Below are positions 21,833 through 33,084 of a stretch of 64,000 bases of DNA, one piece after another. The stretch is from Pachyseris speciosa (taxonomy: Eukaryota; Cnidaria; Anthozoa; Scleractinia; Pachyseridae), in NCBI GenBank assembly GCA_016490735.1, contig JAEMWC010000214.1:148501-212500 (forward strand), written 5' to 3'. The first letter of the stretch is position 1, and each line of letters starts with the position of its first letter. Both the position numbers and the translations under genes were made by a program. The notes beneath the pieces were generated by a model. That model was not told where the DNA came from, searched no databases, and saw nothing but the letters and a program-made list of their open reading frames with translations.

Positions 21833-24800
21833 ATGAGAGAGAGTTTTGATAAGAAAAATGAAAATCAGGTTAATCGCCCAAATGAAAATAAGACTGAGTC
21901 ACGCCAAAACCAGGTTCTCAGTCTTGGGAAAAATTTAATATTTACTATTAATAATACGATGGAAAATCGAAATAGTTTATTCAAGAAATTATTGACAAGC
22001 TTAAGCCAAATGGATGTTAATGAGATGAAGCAATTAGTTAGTCTCGCTGTTGTCATCAAAAAACAAAAGCCAATTCCAGCTCCGAGAATGAAAAAACAAA
22101 AGCCAATTCCAGCACTTCGCAAGAGTGTAAATCAAATGGTTCAAGATTATGAAGACAATATTATTCTTTCACCATTAGAATTTAAGGATAGGCCAGTTCC
22201 ATTACCGAGGACTAAGATAGAGCAAAAAGATAAAGCTCTAAAAGGTTATACAAAATCATATGAAATAAGCATCAAGAATGACGAAGATCCACTCATTCAA
22301 CTACAAGACATGAGAAAGGCTGTTGCATACCATATGACAAATATATTAAAATCCATGAAAGGACTAAAATTTATTGAAACACTAAAGGTTGCATTCAAAA
22401 AAATGTCAGATGGAGGAATAATACAGAAAACTACCTATTTCAATAGTCCACCTCAAACAATTATAATAAATGATCTAGATATTACTAAATCACTAGAATT
22501 ATCAAAACAAAATATATTAAATAAGATTGCAGTTTGGATTTCAGAAGGATCTGGTTGGACTATTCAATCTGTTATTGATCATTATATTAATGTGGTAATA
22601 TATCAGCCAATGAAAGGCTCTTCATATATTAAACTACCACAAGAACTTAGAAACAATGCAAAGGGATTGATTAATTTGAAGAATAATGATAATGAATGTT
22701 TCAGATGGTGTCATATTCGACATTTAAATCCACAAGTCAAAGATCCACAGAGAATAAAAAAATCTGACAGACAATATATTAATAAGTTAGATTATTCAGG
22801 AATCGAATTTCCAGTTGCTGTCAAACAATACAATAAAATAGAAAAGCAAAATATGGTTAATATCAATGTATTTGGTTATGAAAACAAACAATCATATCCA
22901 ATTTATGTTTCAAAAGAAAAGTATGAAGACTGTTTGAATCTGTTGTTGATGACAGAAAATGAGAGTAAACACTATGTATTGATGAAAGACTTTAATATGT
23001 TTATGTTTAATTATACAAAAAGTCACCATAGAAAACACTTTTGTATGCATTGTTTGCAGTGTTTTAGCTCTGAAAGGGTCTTAACAGATCATAAAGAAAA
23101 CTGTATCCAAATAAATGGAACTCAAGCAATTAAAATGCCAGCAGAAGGTGATAACATTTAGATTCAATAATTTTCACAAACAGCTGCCTGTACCATTTGT
23201 AATCTATGCTGATTTTGAAGCTATTACAGAAAAGGTGTCTGGTTGTCAACCCAATAATGATAAATCATACACTGAAGCTTATCAAAAACACACAGACTGT
23301 GGTTATGGGTACAAAGTTGTTTGTTGTTATGATGACAAATACACCAAATCACTGAAAATATATAGAGGCGAAAAAGCTGTGTATAAGTTTATGGAAGCCA
23401 TGTTGCAGGAAGTTAAATATTGCAAAAATGTTATAAAAAAGAAGTTTAACCCATTGGCACCCGTGCCGGCCAAAACCGACCGTAAAAAACTCCCATGCTT
23501 CAAAACATTGCAACTTTCTTAATCGCACGAATATTGCCTTAACTGTTAGTTGTGAGCACGAAATGGAATGCCCTTTAAATTTGGATATCCAATAAATGCA
23601 AGAAACGTAGCGATTTTTACCAAATATGGCCTTTTGAGTTTGGACAAGAACGAAACTGGCCATTTTTAACGTCAAAGAGAAACAACAAAAAAATGCCCCT
23701 TTTTGCCTTCATGTTTTTTAGGGAAATCATCGTCGAAAAACCAAAATTCAACCATCATAACGAAATTCAGTCCTTTTTCTAGCTTAGAAATAACTTTTTT
23801 TGTTCATATTCTTCTCCCGAGCGTAGATACAGCCTTTTGTTCCAGTGCATTCGGGCCTTTCCGCCATTTTCAACATCTAGACCACATTGCATGCTGGGAA
23901 ATGACGAGAATTTTGACAGCACCCGTTCCTTCTCCCAATTCTTTCACATATAAACTAAGTCTACAGCCACTCCGACCTACTGCCAAAAATTCCTGCTTGT
24001 GGTCATCTTCAGGACTCAGAAATTCCAAAATATGTGGCGGTAGGTCGAGAAATTCATCAATAGTTGAGTCCCAAAGGTACTAAGTGTTCGACCGGCCAAA
24101 TTCCCAGTTCGTCGAGTAACAAGCCAAATTCAACAACAAAGTACATCACCTTGCTCGATTCTTTGAGAAAGTGGACTCTTAGCTACCGTCACGCTTAATG
24201 ATGCTCATCAGGCAGCCGCTAAAGATGAAAAGTGGCTGTAAATTTAGCAGAAATCGCAAGCAAACCGAACTTGGGCCATTGTTGTCGCTTCACGGATAAA
24301 AAATAGCTACGTCAAAATGACGTTTTCAGAAACCTTGAGCCTCCAGTGGCTTAGGACAGCACCACTTTTACCTGGTAGTTCAAATAAAGAGTCGCGAATT
24401 GCTATTCATCGTTTATAGGTGGAAAATCACTCCGAAAATGTAAAAACCTGCGGTAGTCAATGGGTTAACAAACCACTGAAAATGACAACAGATAATGAAG
24501 AAGAATTCCAAAAAGCTGACAGATGTCATATGTGTGAAAAAGAATACAAAAAAACTGATGTTAGAGTCAGAGATCACTGTCATATAACTGGAAAATACAG
24601 AGGATCAGCTCACCAAGATTGTAATTTAAACTTTCAGATAACTGATAAAATTCCAGTAATATTTCATAATCTTAGAGGTTATGATAGTCACTTCATTATG
24701 CAAGAGATTGGTGAAATAGTTAAAAAGCATACTTACAAAAATAAGAAAGGTGAAGACTGTCAAATGAATATCAATGCAATTCCAAATAATATTGAGAAAT

Positions 24801-26692
24801 ACATGTCATTTATGCTTGGAAATCATTTAACCTTCATTGACAGTTTCCAATTTATGAGCTCTAGTTTGGAAAAACTAGTGAGTAATCTACCAAAAGAATC
24901 ATTAAAATATACCTATAAAAAATTCAAAGGTAAGATTGATTTGATGTCTCAAAAGGGAGTTTACCCGTATGATTACATGGATTCATTTGACAAGTTTGAT
25001 GACAAGCTACCATCAAAAGAAGAATTTTACAGCATATTGAATAATGAACATATATCAGATAAAGATTATCAACATGCTCAAAACGTTTGGAATACATTCA
25101 AATTAAAAAATATGGGTGAATACCATGACTTATACCTCAAAAGTGACATTCTTCTTCTAGCTGATGTCTTTGAAAATTTCAGGAAAACATGCTTAGAATT
25201 TTAGAAGTTAGACCCATGTCACTATTTTACATCTCCTGGATTATCCTGGGATGCAATGTTAAAGATGACTGGCATCAAATTGGAGTTAATGACAGATATT
25301 GACATGTTCCAGTTTATAGAAAAAGGAATGCGTGGTGGAATCAGCTATATTGCGAATCGTCACGGTGTGGCAAACAACAAGTACATGAAGTAGTATGATG
25401 AGAAGGCGCCCTCAAAATACATCATGTACTTAGATGCAAATAATCTCTATGGTTGGGCAATGAGCCAGTATCTTCCAACAGGAGGATTCAGATGGTTGAC
25501 TGAAAAACAGATTAACAAGTTGGACCTAGCTAAGTACGAAGAAGATAGCAACAAGGGTTTGATATTTGAAGTTGATCTCGAGTACCCAAAGAAGTTGCAT
25601 GATTTACACAATGATTACCCACTTGGACCAGAAAAGATTAAAGTATCTGAAAGCATGCTATCAGAATATTGCAAAAATATTGCAAATAAATATAATATAT
25701 CAACTGGCTTAGTTCATAAACTCATCCCAACTTTGAAAAATAAGGAGAAGTATGTTCTTCATTACAGAAACCTTCAACTGTATATAAACCTAGGGTTGAA
25801 AGTTACAAAAGTTCATAGAGTACTTGAATTCAATCAGTCTCCTTGGTTGAAACAATATATTGATTTTAATACAGTGAAAAGAACAAGTGCTAAAAACGCA
25901 TTTGAAAAAGATTTCTTCAAGCTGATGAATAACTCAGTTTTTGGTAAAACAATGGAGAATCTGCGGAAGAGAGTTGATGTCAAATTAGTTACTGATGAAA
26001 AAAAACTGTTGAAAATGACATCCAAACCAACATTTGTCAGCAGTAAGATATTTAATGAAAATCTGGTGGCTGTACATAAGATCAAAGAAACATTAACCTT
26101 AAACAGGCCGGCATATGTCGGGATGTGTATTCTTGATTTAAGCAAAACTCTGATGTATGATTTTCACTACAACTACATTAAAAAGAACTATGGAGATAAA
26201 GCAAAGTTATTATTTACAGACACAGATAGTTTGTGCTATGAAATTAAAGCAGAAGATGTGTATCAAGATTTTTGGAATAATAAAGATAAATTTGATAATA
26301 GTGATTATCCTGAAGACAATCAGTTCTTCGATAAATCCAATAAGAAAGTCATTGGTAAATTCAAAGATGAAGCTGCTGGTGTTTCAATAATTGAGTTCAT
26401 TGGCTTGCGATCTAAGATGTACAGCTATATCAAAGATAACCAAAAAGGTGGGAAAACCGCTAAGGGTATCAAAAAGAATATTATTAAAAATATTATTAAA
26501 CATGAGGATTATAAACAAACGCTGTTTGAGAATAAACAGTTATATCACACTATGAAAACCATAAGAAGTCAAAATCATCAGTTGGGGAGTTATGAAATTA
26601 ATAAAGTTTCTCTCAGCTGTTTTGACGACAAAAGATATATTATGAAAAATGGCATAGATAGTTTGGCTTATGGTCACTATCTTATCAAGTAA
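21833..26692 (+). pseudogene. polB: protein-primed family B DNA polymerase (broken)
   Basis: Large Polinton-type polymerase (DNA_pol_B_2 class). Order seen: basic N-terminal region; C2H2 finger (CMHCLQCFSSERVLTDH, about 23044-23094); exonuclease motif with YADFEA (about 23204); a Cys/His module CHMCEKEY...RDHCHITGKYRG (24525-24600); NLRGYDSHFI (about 24670); polymerase motif A (LDANNLYGWAMSQYLP, 25427 on); motif B (LMNNSVFGKTMEN, about 25922); motif C (FTDTDSLCYEI, about 26214). Breaks: a frameshift near 23,157, the MITE at 23450-24464, and in-frame TAG codons at 25202 and 25391. Both sides of the MITE are in phase once the 1,019-bp insert plus duplication is discounted. It replicated the linear genome from protein-capped ends. 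Confidence 0.93.
23450..24464. mobile_element. piggyBac-type MITE in the polymerase gene
   Basis: Flanked by TTAA at 23446-23449 and 24465-24468, with termini CCCATTG...CAATGGG, the pattern of piggyBac-type elements. 1,015 bp without a transposase. The polymerase frame stops just inside the left end and resumes just after the right end. Confidence 0.85.
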
Positions 26693-26893
26693 AGTGATCC
26701 AACACTTTGGCTATGTTTTGTATTCCATAAATGTGAGACTTTGAACTTCCAATGTTTTGAACCGTAGTTGAGAGATCCTTTATGCAAACTCAATTCTAAT
26801 AGCCAGAAACAATAATATTTTTGGCTACTATAATTTAGCGCAAAATAGTATATAAAAATACTAACCTCTTTATTATATATAGGTTAGATAAAG

Positions 26894-27708
26894 TTAAGGG
26901 TTTTTTCTCCTGCGTGATATATACAATTTACTTTCCTCCATATGTTTGGTTATTTCATAAACTAAATCTTCAAAACAATTGCTCATAATGTAATTGCATT
27001 TATTTTTCTCATACAACTGTTTCATGTTTTGTTGTTTATCCGAAACTTGGTACACACCTGTTGGACTTTTAAATTCAAGACATAAAGCATTGTATTTTCT
27101 AGTTGGATTCATTAACATCAAATCACATTGTCCAGCCATATATCCTTTGTTGTAACTTTTAATTCTCATAATGGAGCTTATTTGATTTTCACCAAGACCA
27201 GCAATCATTAAAGCATCTTTATATTTTTTTCTGATGAATGATACAATCTTAGTGTGCAAATCATTTTCATTTTCAATCAATAGCATATTATTGTTCCTGT
27301 CGTTGAACTGCTTGTAATATCCTTGTTTTCTGATTGATGGTAATACTTTTGATGTAACCCAATGTTTAAGTTTTTCAGCTTCTTGTTTTTTGGATGATAA
27401 TAAAAGTGAATAAAATCCTGATTCGTTTATAAAAAAACATTTATAAGTTTGTTCAACCTGAGGGACCGTTTTGTTCCCCCAGCTATCGACCTGAGGACCG
27501 TTTTGTTCCCCCATGAATTTCTGATTATTTTGAGGTCTCTCAAGATTTTATCATCAGATACAACATGATCTCTAACTGCTTTTCGCGGATTTTTAAATTT
27601 TAGAATGGTAGCAATATCTCTACCTCTGAACCACATATGATTTTTATCATCAAGATAACAATCTATTGATACATCTAATTCTTTATTATTATAGGAATAT
27701 TTTTGCAT
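26894..27708 (-). pseudogene. Bro-N domain plus VRR-NUC/PD-(D/E)XK-like nuclease
   Basis: Starts at ATG 27706-27708. The N-terminal part (MWFRGRDIATILKFKNPRKAV) and, after a frame change, FFINESGFYSLLLSSKK and WVTSKVLPSIRKQGYY are the two halves of a Bro-N domain. The C-terminal part has AGQCDLMLMN and LCLEFKSPTGVYQVSDKQ, the D...ExK...Q pattern of VRR-NUC or Holliday-resolvase-like nucleases. The frame breaks around a short direct duplication (GGACCGTTTTGTTCCCCC twice, 27462-27512), which adds repeated GNKTV codons. Bro-N proteins are common in large DNA viruses; DNA binding plus cleavage is inferred. Confidence 0.75.
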
Positions 27709-27723
27709 ATAGATATTAATAGG

Positions 27724-28696
27724 TTAGATAATTATTTCACTGAATGGTATCCAACTGTTAAAGTCATCACTATATCCCTTCCATTTCACTAAAACTTGTT
27801 TCTTCTTGTAATCACTCCGAATGACTTTATCAATGCGGAAAACATTCTGTTTGGCTTTTAATAATTCAGGTTCATAAAAACTCCCTTCAATATCTTCACC
27901 TCTGAGATCCTTTATTTTGTATGTGATTGGGTTAGTGTATTGGATCTTATCTATTATGAATACTTCTTCGGTCCAGTTTGGCGTATAACCCTTGTCGAAC
28001 ACATTCCGTTTATACTTGGATATTCGAACCTTATCACCTACTTTAAATTTTGGTTTAGATGTTACTTGCTTCGTGTCACTGTATAAATTAAAATACACTA
28101 TTCCTTCATTCTTTTTCTTTGAAGCCTCTGTGGGAGTCATTTTTGTGCTTGAATGTTTTGTGTTATATTCTTTCACTAATTTTGGTAGCATATCGAGATA
28201 CATTGTATTGCCTTGAATTGTAAACTGTTTCCACATTTTGGACTTGATTGTTCTATTCCATCTTTCAACCACTGAGGACTTTTCTTCATTCTCAGTGGAG
28301 TAAATATGTATCTCATTTTTCTCTAGCAAGTCCTTCAAGTGTTTGTTGTAAAACTCTTTACCTTTATCGCCCCATAGATATTGTGGGCTTCTGCCTTCCT
28401 TGAATATTGTTTGAAATGCTTCAGTTACAGTTTCACCCTTTTTATCCTTCAGAGGAACAATCCAACCATATTTACTGAAAACATCGATAACCATTAAAAG
28501 ATATTTATAACCTTTATTCCATTTGCTGAATTTTTGCATTTCAACAAGATCAGCAGCCCATATTTCATCAATTTTATTTACAATCACACGCCGTCGAGTA
28601 AAGTTGCGTTTTATGGTTTTATGCAATTCATCTGCTAATTTTTCTTGCCAGTTTTCTTCACTCGACGGCTTTTTCCGTTTTTTGGAACACCGAGAC
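27724..28696 (-). CDS. int: retroviral-type integrase with chromodomain
   Basis: The catalytic core shows IWAADLVEM (first Asp), YLWGDKGKEF (second Asp) and SSVVERWNRT (Glu), the D,D-35-E-type rve fold. A PKFKVGDKVRISKYK segment follows. The C-terminal module VLVKWKGYSDDFNSWIPF is a chromodomain, as usual for Polinton integrases. The frame is open from the stop at 27724 up into the 3' end of the upstream PLA2 gene, with a Lys-rich SEENWQEKLADEL N-terminus. No ATG was identified in frame near 28,626, so the start is uncertain and the usual N-terminal zinc part may be lost. It is the longest undamaged gene of P1 besides the capsid. Integrates linear element DNA with 6-bp staggering. Confidence 0.88.
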
Positions 28697-29838
28697 CTAA
28701 TTTCTGTTTTGTGTTGATTAAGAATCTAGCTGTTTGACCCCATTTTGGCATCTCACCATATGGTATTTGATCAAGTGACTCGACCATAGTTCTATCACAA
28801 TCTCCTTTATTTTTTCCCATATCATAACATATATCGTGATATGCTGCTATTTCATCTACCTTATTGTAAGGTTGGACATGCCATTTTGTGACTTCACCTG
28901 TGTTTTTATCATATTCTAATTGTTTTTCTAAAGGATTATAAGGCCCCATGTATTTATAATTCCCAGGAGTCCAACCTGATTTTGGTTTAGGAAGCTTACC
29001 AATAGCTTTATGAATATCAATAGCACCACCCCTATCAATGTTGTCTTTTACACCTTTGAAAGCTTGACCAGCTAATATCTTTGCTAAACCAGTGAAACTA
29101 GGAGCTGGAGTCACAAAATTTGACAATATATAAGCAGCTTTATCAACAGCTGAAGGACCTTTATTTTGTATTTTTCTTATTGTTGATCTTGAAGCTCCGC
29201 CTTTCTGAAAATCTAATTCTATACCACCTTTTAATAAATTCTTTATTGCACTATCTGCGATTTTAGATCCATATTGTTTTGATATGATGTCAGTCAGTGT
29301 TTTAATGTGCTCTTTTTTGGCACTAACAGGCCCTCTACATCTATTTTTAAGATATCACCCCATACAAATCCACCCTTTTGAAAATCTAATCCCTTTATAT
29401 CAGTTTTGTGTAATCTAGTGCCATCTTTACGTTTTGGTCGTATCAAAGCAGATAGCTGCATCAATCCTTCTTTTGCAACCTTGTCTAAAAATGGTTTAGT
29501 GATTTTTACTCCCGTATCAATAACTTTTTGCTGCACTTTTGGATTTCTAAGGGCTTCAGATGCATAATATCGACCGGCCTGCGCCGCTTGTTTGCTGATA
29601 ATTGGAACTAAATGACCAGCAATATCCAATCTGGTCGTTAATAATGTTGATCCAATGCCCGCCCCCTCAGACGGGCCAATCAGTTTCCCTGGTTCTTGAA
29701 AAATTTAGTCTTTGTAAGTCCACATTCAGCACAAGTACATTTCAGCATAGTTCGACCATTTTTAGTCATTTCATATCTTTCACTTCCTGGTACACATTCA
29801 GTGACTTTCTTCTGTTTGATACAATACGATTTTACCAT
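28635..29838 (-). pseudogene. zinc-ribbon and PLA2-like virion protein
   Basis: Starts at ATG 29836-29838 (MVKSYCIKQKK). Residues 1-50 look like a small zinc ribbon with a KNGRTMLKCTCAECG segment, similar in layout to DUF5679 proteins. Then come GPSEGAGIGSTL, RYYASEALRNPKVQQ and, at the C-terminus, PKSGWTPGNYKYMGPYNPL and AAYHDICYDM with the PLA2 His-Asp pair, ending TKQKLGLGV and a basic tail. Two frameshifts (near 29,690 and 29,290) separate the parts. A PLA2-like domain in a capsid-block protein suggests a role in crossing endosomal membranes, by analogy with parvovirus VP1u. TCTA stands 12 nt before the ATG. Confidence 0.8.
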
Positions 29839-29849
29839 ATATTATTATA

Positions 29850-29854
29850 TTAGA
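29850..29854 (-). promoter_or_regulatory. TCTA promoter motif of the zinc-ribbon/PLA2 gene
   Basis: TCTAA on the minus strand, TCTA 12 nt before the ATG. Confidence 0.65.
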
Positions 29855-29860
29855 TTATTT

Positions 29861-30600
29861 TTAATACATCAAATACAAATCACCATTTCTTTCTTCAATG
29901 TCTTGTTCAGGAAAAATTTTTATGTCAATACCTTTAAGCCGAATTCTTCGTTCTTCTAACATAATTCTCGTTGTTTCACAAACATGCAGAATATCGCCCC
30001 CGTGTAAACAATTCTTTTTCAATCTTATGACTATAGTTTGATTCTCATTATTTTGAATTCTAATTCTTTGATTTTCATTTAACTTAACTTTAATCTCAAC
30101 CAATTTACTCATAGTATTAAGTAAGATATTTTTAAAGTAGTCTGTGATGAATCTGTGATTGAATTTGGAATTATGTATTGTATTTAGAATTGATCTACCT
30201 TTTTGTCTCTCGAGAAGATAGTATACACACCAGTGTCCACACAAAACAGAATCACGCTCTTGTATCTCATTACCAGAATACTCTAATTGTTTTCCACTTG
30301 TGGCCATATATTTCCCTATTTCAATCAGCATCATCAAACCGAATGAATCAAAATACTCACAAAAAAACCCATCTATATTCCTATAACAAACCCAATGCGT
30401 TCCTCTGCCAATTTTGCTGTCAAGATTGACGATTCCACATTCTCTGTTTTTAATCAGTTTCGGTAAATTGTCCCGACTAAAGACTCCTCTAAAATGTTTA
30501 ATATTTAATTGTTTCACCCAATCCAATAAATCAAAGTTAGATAATGGTTTATTTATGAATTTTAGAGTATTGTCCCCAAAATTGGAATATTCATTTTCGT
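29861..30600 (-). pseudogene. adenain-type cysteine protease
   Basis: NKPLSNFDLLDWVKQL, GVFSRDNLPKLI, GRGTHWVCYRN (catalytic His), EYFDSFGLMM (acidic residue), ERDSVLCGHWCVYYLL (Gln-less helix start and catalytic Cys) and ITDYFKNIL follow the order of the P3 enzyme and of adenovirus protease. After the family's usual end the frame continues about 80 residues (MSKLVEIKVKLNENQ...), a possible extra domain. By comparison with P3, the start should lie near 30,561, where no ATG remains; the start codon appears lost. It overlaps the end of the upstream precursor gene in another frame. Role: maturation of virion precursors. Confidence 0.8.
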
Positions 30601-31383
30601 AAAGGGACTGTTTTTGCCCAACAGAAGACCTTTTCCTTTGGATGATCTTTTTTTTTTCATTCCAAAACCAATTGGGTTGTCCCATGTACCTACAACAGGC
30701 GGTGATTGCCAATGTTTTCCACCTCTTTTATTCATTGCAATATGATCTGGAACATGCACAGGCAATGATCGTCTCGGACGACTATGTTCAACGTGTAGAC
30801 CCTTTCCAGTTAATTTTTTAATTGCCTCTATGGCTATTGGAATTGCAAAAGAGGCCAATATTGTCCCCAAACCCTTTCCAATTTGTTTTTTAGTTGGAGA
30901 TATAACAACATGATGTCCACCGGACTGCATCGCATTTATAATATCTTCTTTCTGTTTTTTAGTCAACATATCTTTGTAAGCTATCAATTGATTTATCTTG
31001 CTTTGGGGTACGAGAAAACCCCCTTTTGTTTTCTCCTCCCAAATAGTTTTTCAATTCCCACACTCCCTAAGGCTGAAAGTGCACCTGTTGCCAGAGCCGG
31101 GACTGCTTTTGCACCAAGTGAAAATAAACGACCATAGTGAACCTCCATGTACTACGGCTTTTCTGATTTGTGTTTTTGATATTTTGATGTCTGATCCCTT
31201 TTTCTTATTTTTAGCTTTGATCAGTTTGTTGATTTGTCTTTTAGTTAACATGAGTTGATCATTGCCGGACAGTTCATCATTGGATAATCTGATTGTTACA
31301 GCTGAATTTGAATTGAATGCTTTTGCAAGCTTTTCTTTCTGACCCTGTGAAAGTTTCACTCCATGAGGATGATAAGTAGTCAT
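30562..31383 (-). pseudogene. membrane-active virion precursor (pX/pVI-like), two modules
   Basis: Starts at ATG 31381-31383 (MTTYHPHGVKLSQGQK). Module 1: LMLTKRQINKLIKAKNKKKG, DIKISKTQIRKAV, a GG turn and a Gly/Ala/Leu hydrophobic stretch read in a shifted frame (about 31120-31050). Module 2 (30987-30562): DMLTKKQKEDIINAM, VVISPTKKQIGKG and a hydrophobic helix ILASFAIPIAIEAI. A basic HSRPRRS linker follows, then the end GKGLLLGKNSPF...IPILG. At least one frameshift. The repeated 'helix, TKTQ-like motif, hydrophobic segment' plan fits a membrane-interacting capsid-interior protein; adenovirus-like function is inferred. TCTA lies 12 nt upstream of the ATG. Confidence 0.65.
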
Positions 31384-31394
31384 ATAATATATAT

Positions 31395-31399
31395 TTAGA
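31395..31399 (-). promoter_or_regulatory. TCTA promoter motif of the membrane-active precursor
   Basis: TCTAA on the minus strand with a 12-nt gap from TCTA to the ATG; the gap is pure A/T. Confidence 0.65.
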
Positions 31400-31432
31400 T
31401 TAAATTGTATTTAAGATAAAAAATCTTTCTTC

Positions 31433-32722
31433 TTACATCGATCTCAGGATCAATTTTCCATCAGTCTTTCTCATTTCAACATCCTGCTCATAGAGGACCA
31501 ATGCATACACACTATAATCTGTTGCTGTTCCTCCACTCAAAGTGTATTTGAATGTCAGTTTAGTCATACCATCCTTGAAATCCTGTTTCTGTTTCGTTAA
31601 ATCGAAATAAATGAATGGGAATATGGAACCGAAGTTGCCCCTGTTCAGCAAGGTAGAATCACTGAATTCATTGACAGCATCGACATATTTCAAAACATCC
31701 CTGAATACTCTTGATGGTTCTGTTGATGGTTTATAGTGAATCTCCGGGTAATCATTTGAATTACCAACCTCAAGATGACAACTCGTCATTGTTCTCGGAT
31801 CAGTTGAAACTGAGAATGTGTTATACAAGAATTTATTAGCTGTCTGATCATTATCACTCGCATCATTGATTATGAAAACAAATACATGCCTCGGTTTGTT
31901 TATTCCTGTTGAAATACAGAAATTAGCTGTCTGTTGTCTGGTTGAATTACCTCTCTCAATCATTTCTCTCATATAGGTCCACTTTCTTGTATCGAGATAT
32001 TTGTCCATGTATAATGACTTTCCACTCGCATTGAAAATAATACGAGGGACTATTAATTGAAATTTGGTGAGTACAACACGACAATTATCAGCAGCCTGCC
32101 AAATTAAATTTGCATCACTTTCAAGTGTCAAGTTCAACTCTATTTTCGAGTTAGGTAAAATTTCATTCCACAAACTCTTGAAAAATCCGTATCTATTCAA
32201 CGGTATTTCTGCATTCACTTTTCCATTGGCGCCATCCAACAACAGTTTACGAGATGCGAACCCTTTATTATAATTAGCGTTCGCTGTCCTCTCTTCAGTG
32301 TGTCTATTTGTGTCGAGATATAAAAACTCATTTGTCCCTTGTGATGAAGCATAACCCTGAGAATAATCAAGCAAGGTTTTGATATTCGTCGCCTGATTAA
32401 CATTTTCACATTGATAAACATCAATACCATTCATTTTCACGTTTATGTCATTGATAAGAGAGAAAGTGGAATTTACCATACCGTTATGATCATTAGCAAC
32501 TATATCAGCTCCATCCGCAAGTTTCTTTACAATGAAATCAACATCCAAACGGGCATTGAACCAATCAAATGGTGTAGTTTCTCCACTGTTGTCAACAACA
32601 AAACGATAACCAGTTTTCTTCTGATGAGCATTATTTGCAACAACAGTATTTAATGCCATCTCAAGTTCAAAGACAATATCTTCATATCGTTCAATATATT
32701 TTGATTCTCGATAGTTTGACAT
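31433..32722 (-). CDS. MCP: major capsid protein (double jelly roll)
   Basis: Intact 429-residue ORF from ATG 32720-32722 (MSNYRESKYIERYED). It has the layout of Polinton hexon-like proteins: an N-terminal arm; TPFDWFNARLDVDFIVKKL; NVKMNGIDVYQCENVNQ; KTLLDYSQGYA; FLYLDT; PLNRYGFFKSLW; then a second half with PRHVFVFIINDASDNDQT and GNFGSIFPFIYFDLTKQ; ending LRSM. It lies between the small basic protein gene and the membrane-active precursor, and its first half matches the P3 capsid stub. It is one of very few P1 genes without a visible lesion. TCTA stands 12 nt before the ATG. Confidence 0.9.
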   Translation of the reverse strand: MSNYRESKYIERYEDIVFELEMALNTVVANNAHQKKTGYRFVVDNSGETTPFDWFNARLDVDFIVKKLADGADIVANDHNGMVNSTFSLINDINVKMNGIDVYQCENVNQATNIKTLLDYSQGYASSQGTNEFLYLDTNRHTEERTANANYNKGFASRKLLLDGANGKVNAEIPLNRYGFFKSLWNEILPNSKIELNLTLESDANLIWQAADNCRVVLTKFQLIVPRIIFNASGKSLYMDKYLDTRKWTYMREMIERGNSTRQQTANFCISTGINKPRHVFVFIINDASDNDQTANKFLYNTFSVSTDPRTMTSCHLEVGNSNDYPEIHYKPSTEPSRVFRDVLKYVDAVNEFSDSTLLNRGNFGSIFPFIYFDLTKQKQDFKDGMTKLTFKYTLSGGTATDYSVYALVLYEQDVEMRKTDGKLILRSM

Positions 32723-32733
32723 ATATTAATGGG

Positions 32734-32738
32734 TTAGA
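32734..32738 (-). promoter_or_regulatory. TCTA promoter motif of the major capsid gene
   Basis: TCTAA on the minus strand, TCTA 12 nt before the ATG, followed by AT-rich sequence ending ATATATG. Confidence 0.65.
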
Positions 32739-32754
32739 TAAAGTTTTATTTCTT

Positions 32755-33028
32755 TTAAGCTTGCCACCTGAGAGAAGCTGACTGAGTCTTTCATTCACTT
32801 CATTTTGTGTTAAAGGTTTGGTCAGTTTAGGTTTTGTTGCTATTGTTGGTTTTGTCTTTCTCTTGCTTAAAGTTCAATTATTTTGTCACCAGCTTTTTTA
32901 CCAGCATAATCACCAATTGTTGCTGCGGTTTTTTCAGCTGCTTTTTTTCCAACTGTTTTGATAATGTCTGTCAAGACCCCTTCACCTTGTTGTTCTTCAC
33001 TACACTTCTTATATGCAAATCATTTCAT
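32755..33028 (-). pseudogene. small basic virion-block protein
   Basis: From ATG 33026-33028 a frame with an immediate stop at codon 3 continues as Lys/Ala-rich protein (TDIIKTVGKKAAEKTAATIG). A frame change near 32,870 leads to KPKLTKPLTQNEVNERL and LLSGGKLK. A TA microsatellite (33028-33058) sits between the ATG and the TTAGA (33059-33063) that would be its TCTA promoter. Expansion of the repeat may have displaced the normal 12-nt spacing. A core- or scaffold-like role is possible but unproven. Confidence 0.5.
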
Positions 33029-33058
33029 ATATATATATAATTATATATATATATATAA
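33028..33058. repeat. (TA)n microsatellite in a gene leader
   Basis: Alternating AT run with one AATT interruption, between a TTAGA box and the ATG of the small basic protein gene. Confidence 0.85.
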
Positions 33059-33084
33059 TTAGATTGATTTAGGAAGTTTTTGTA

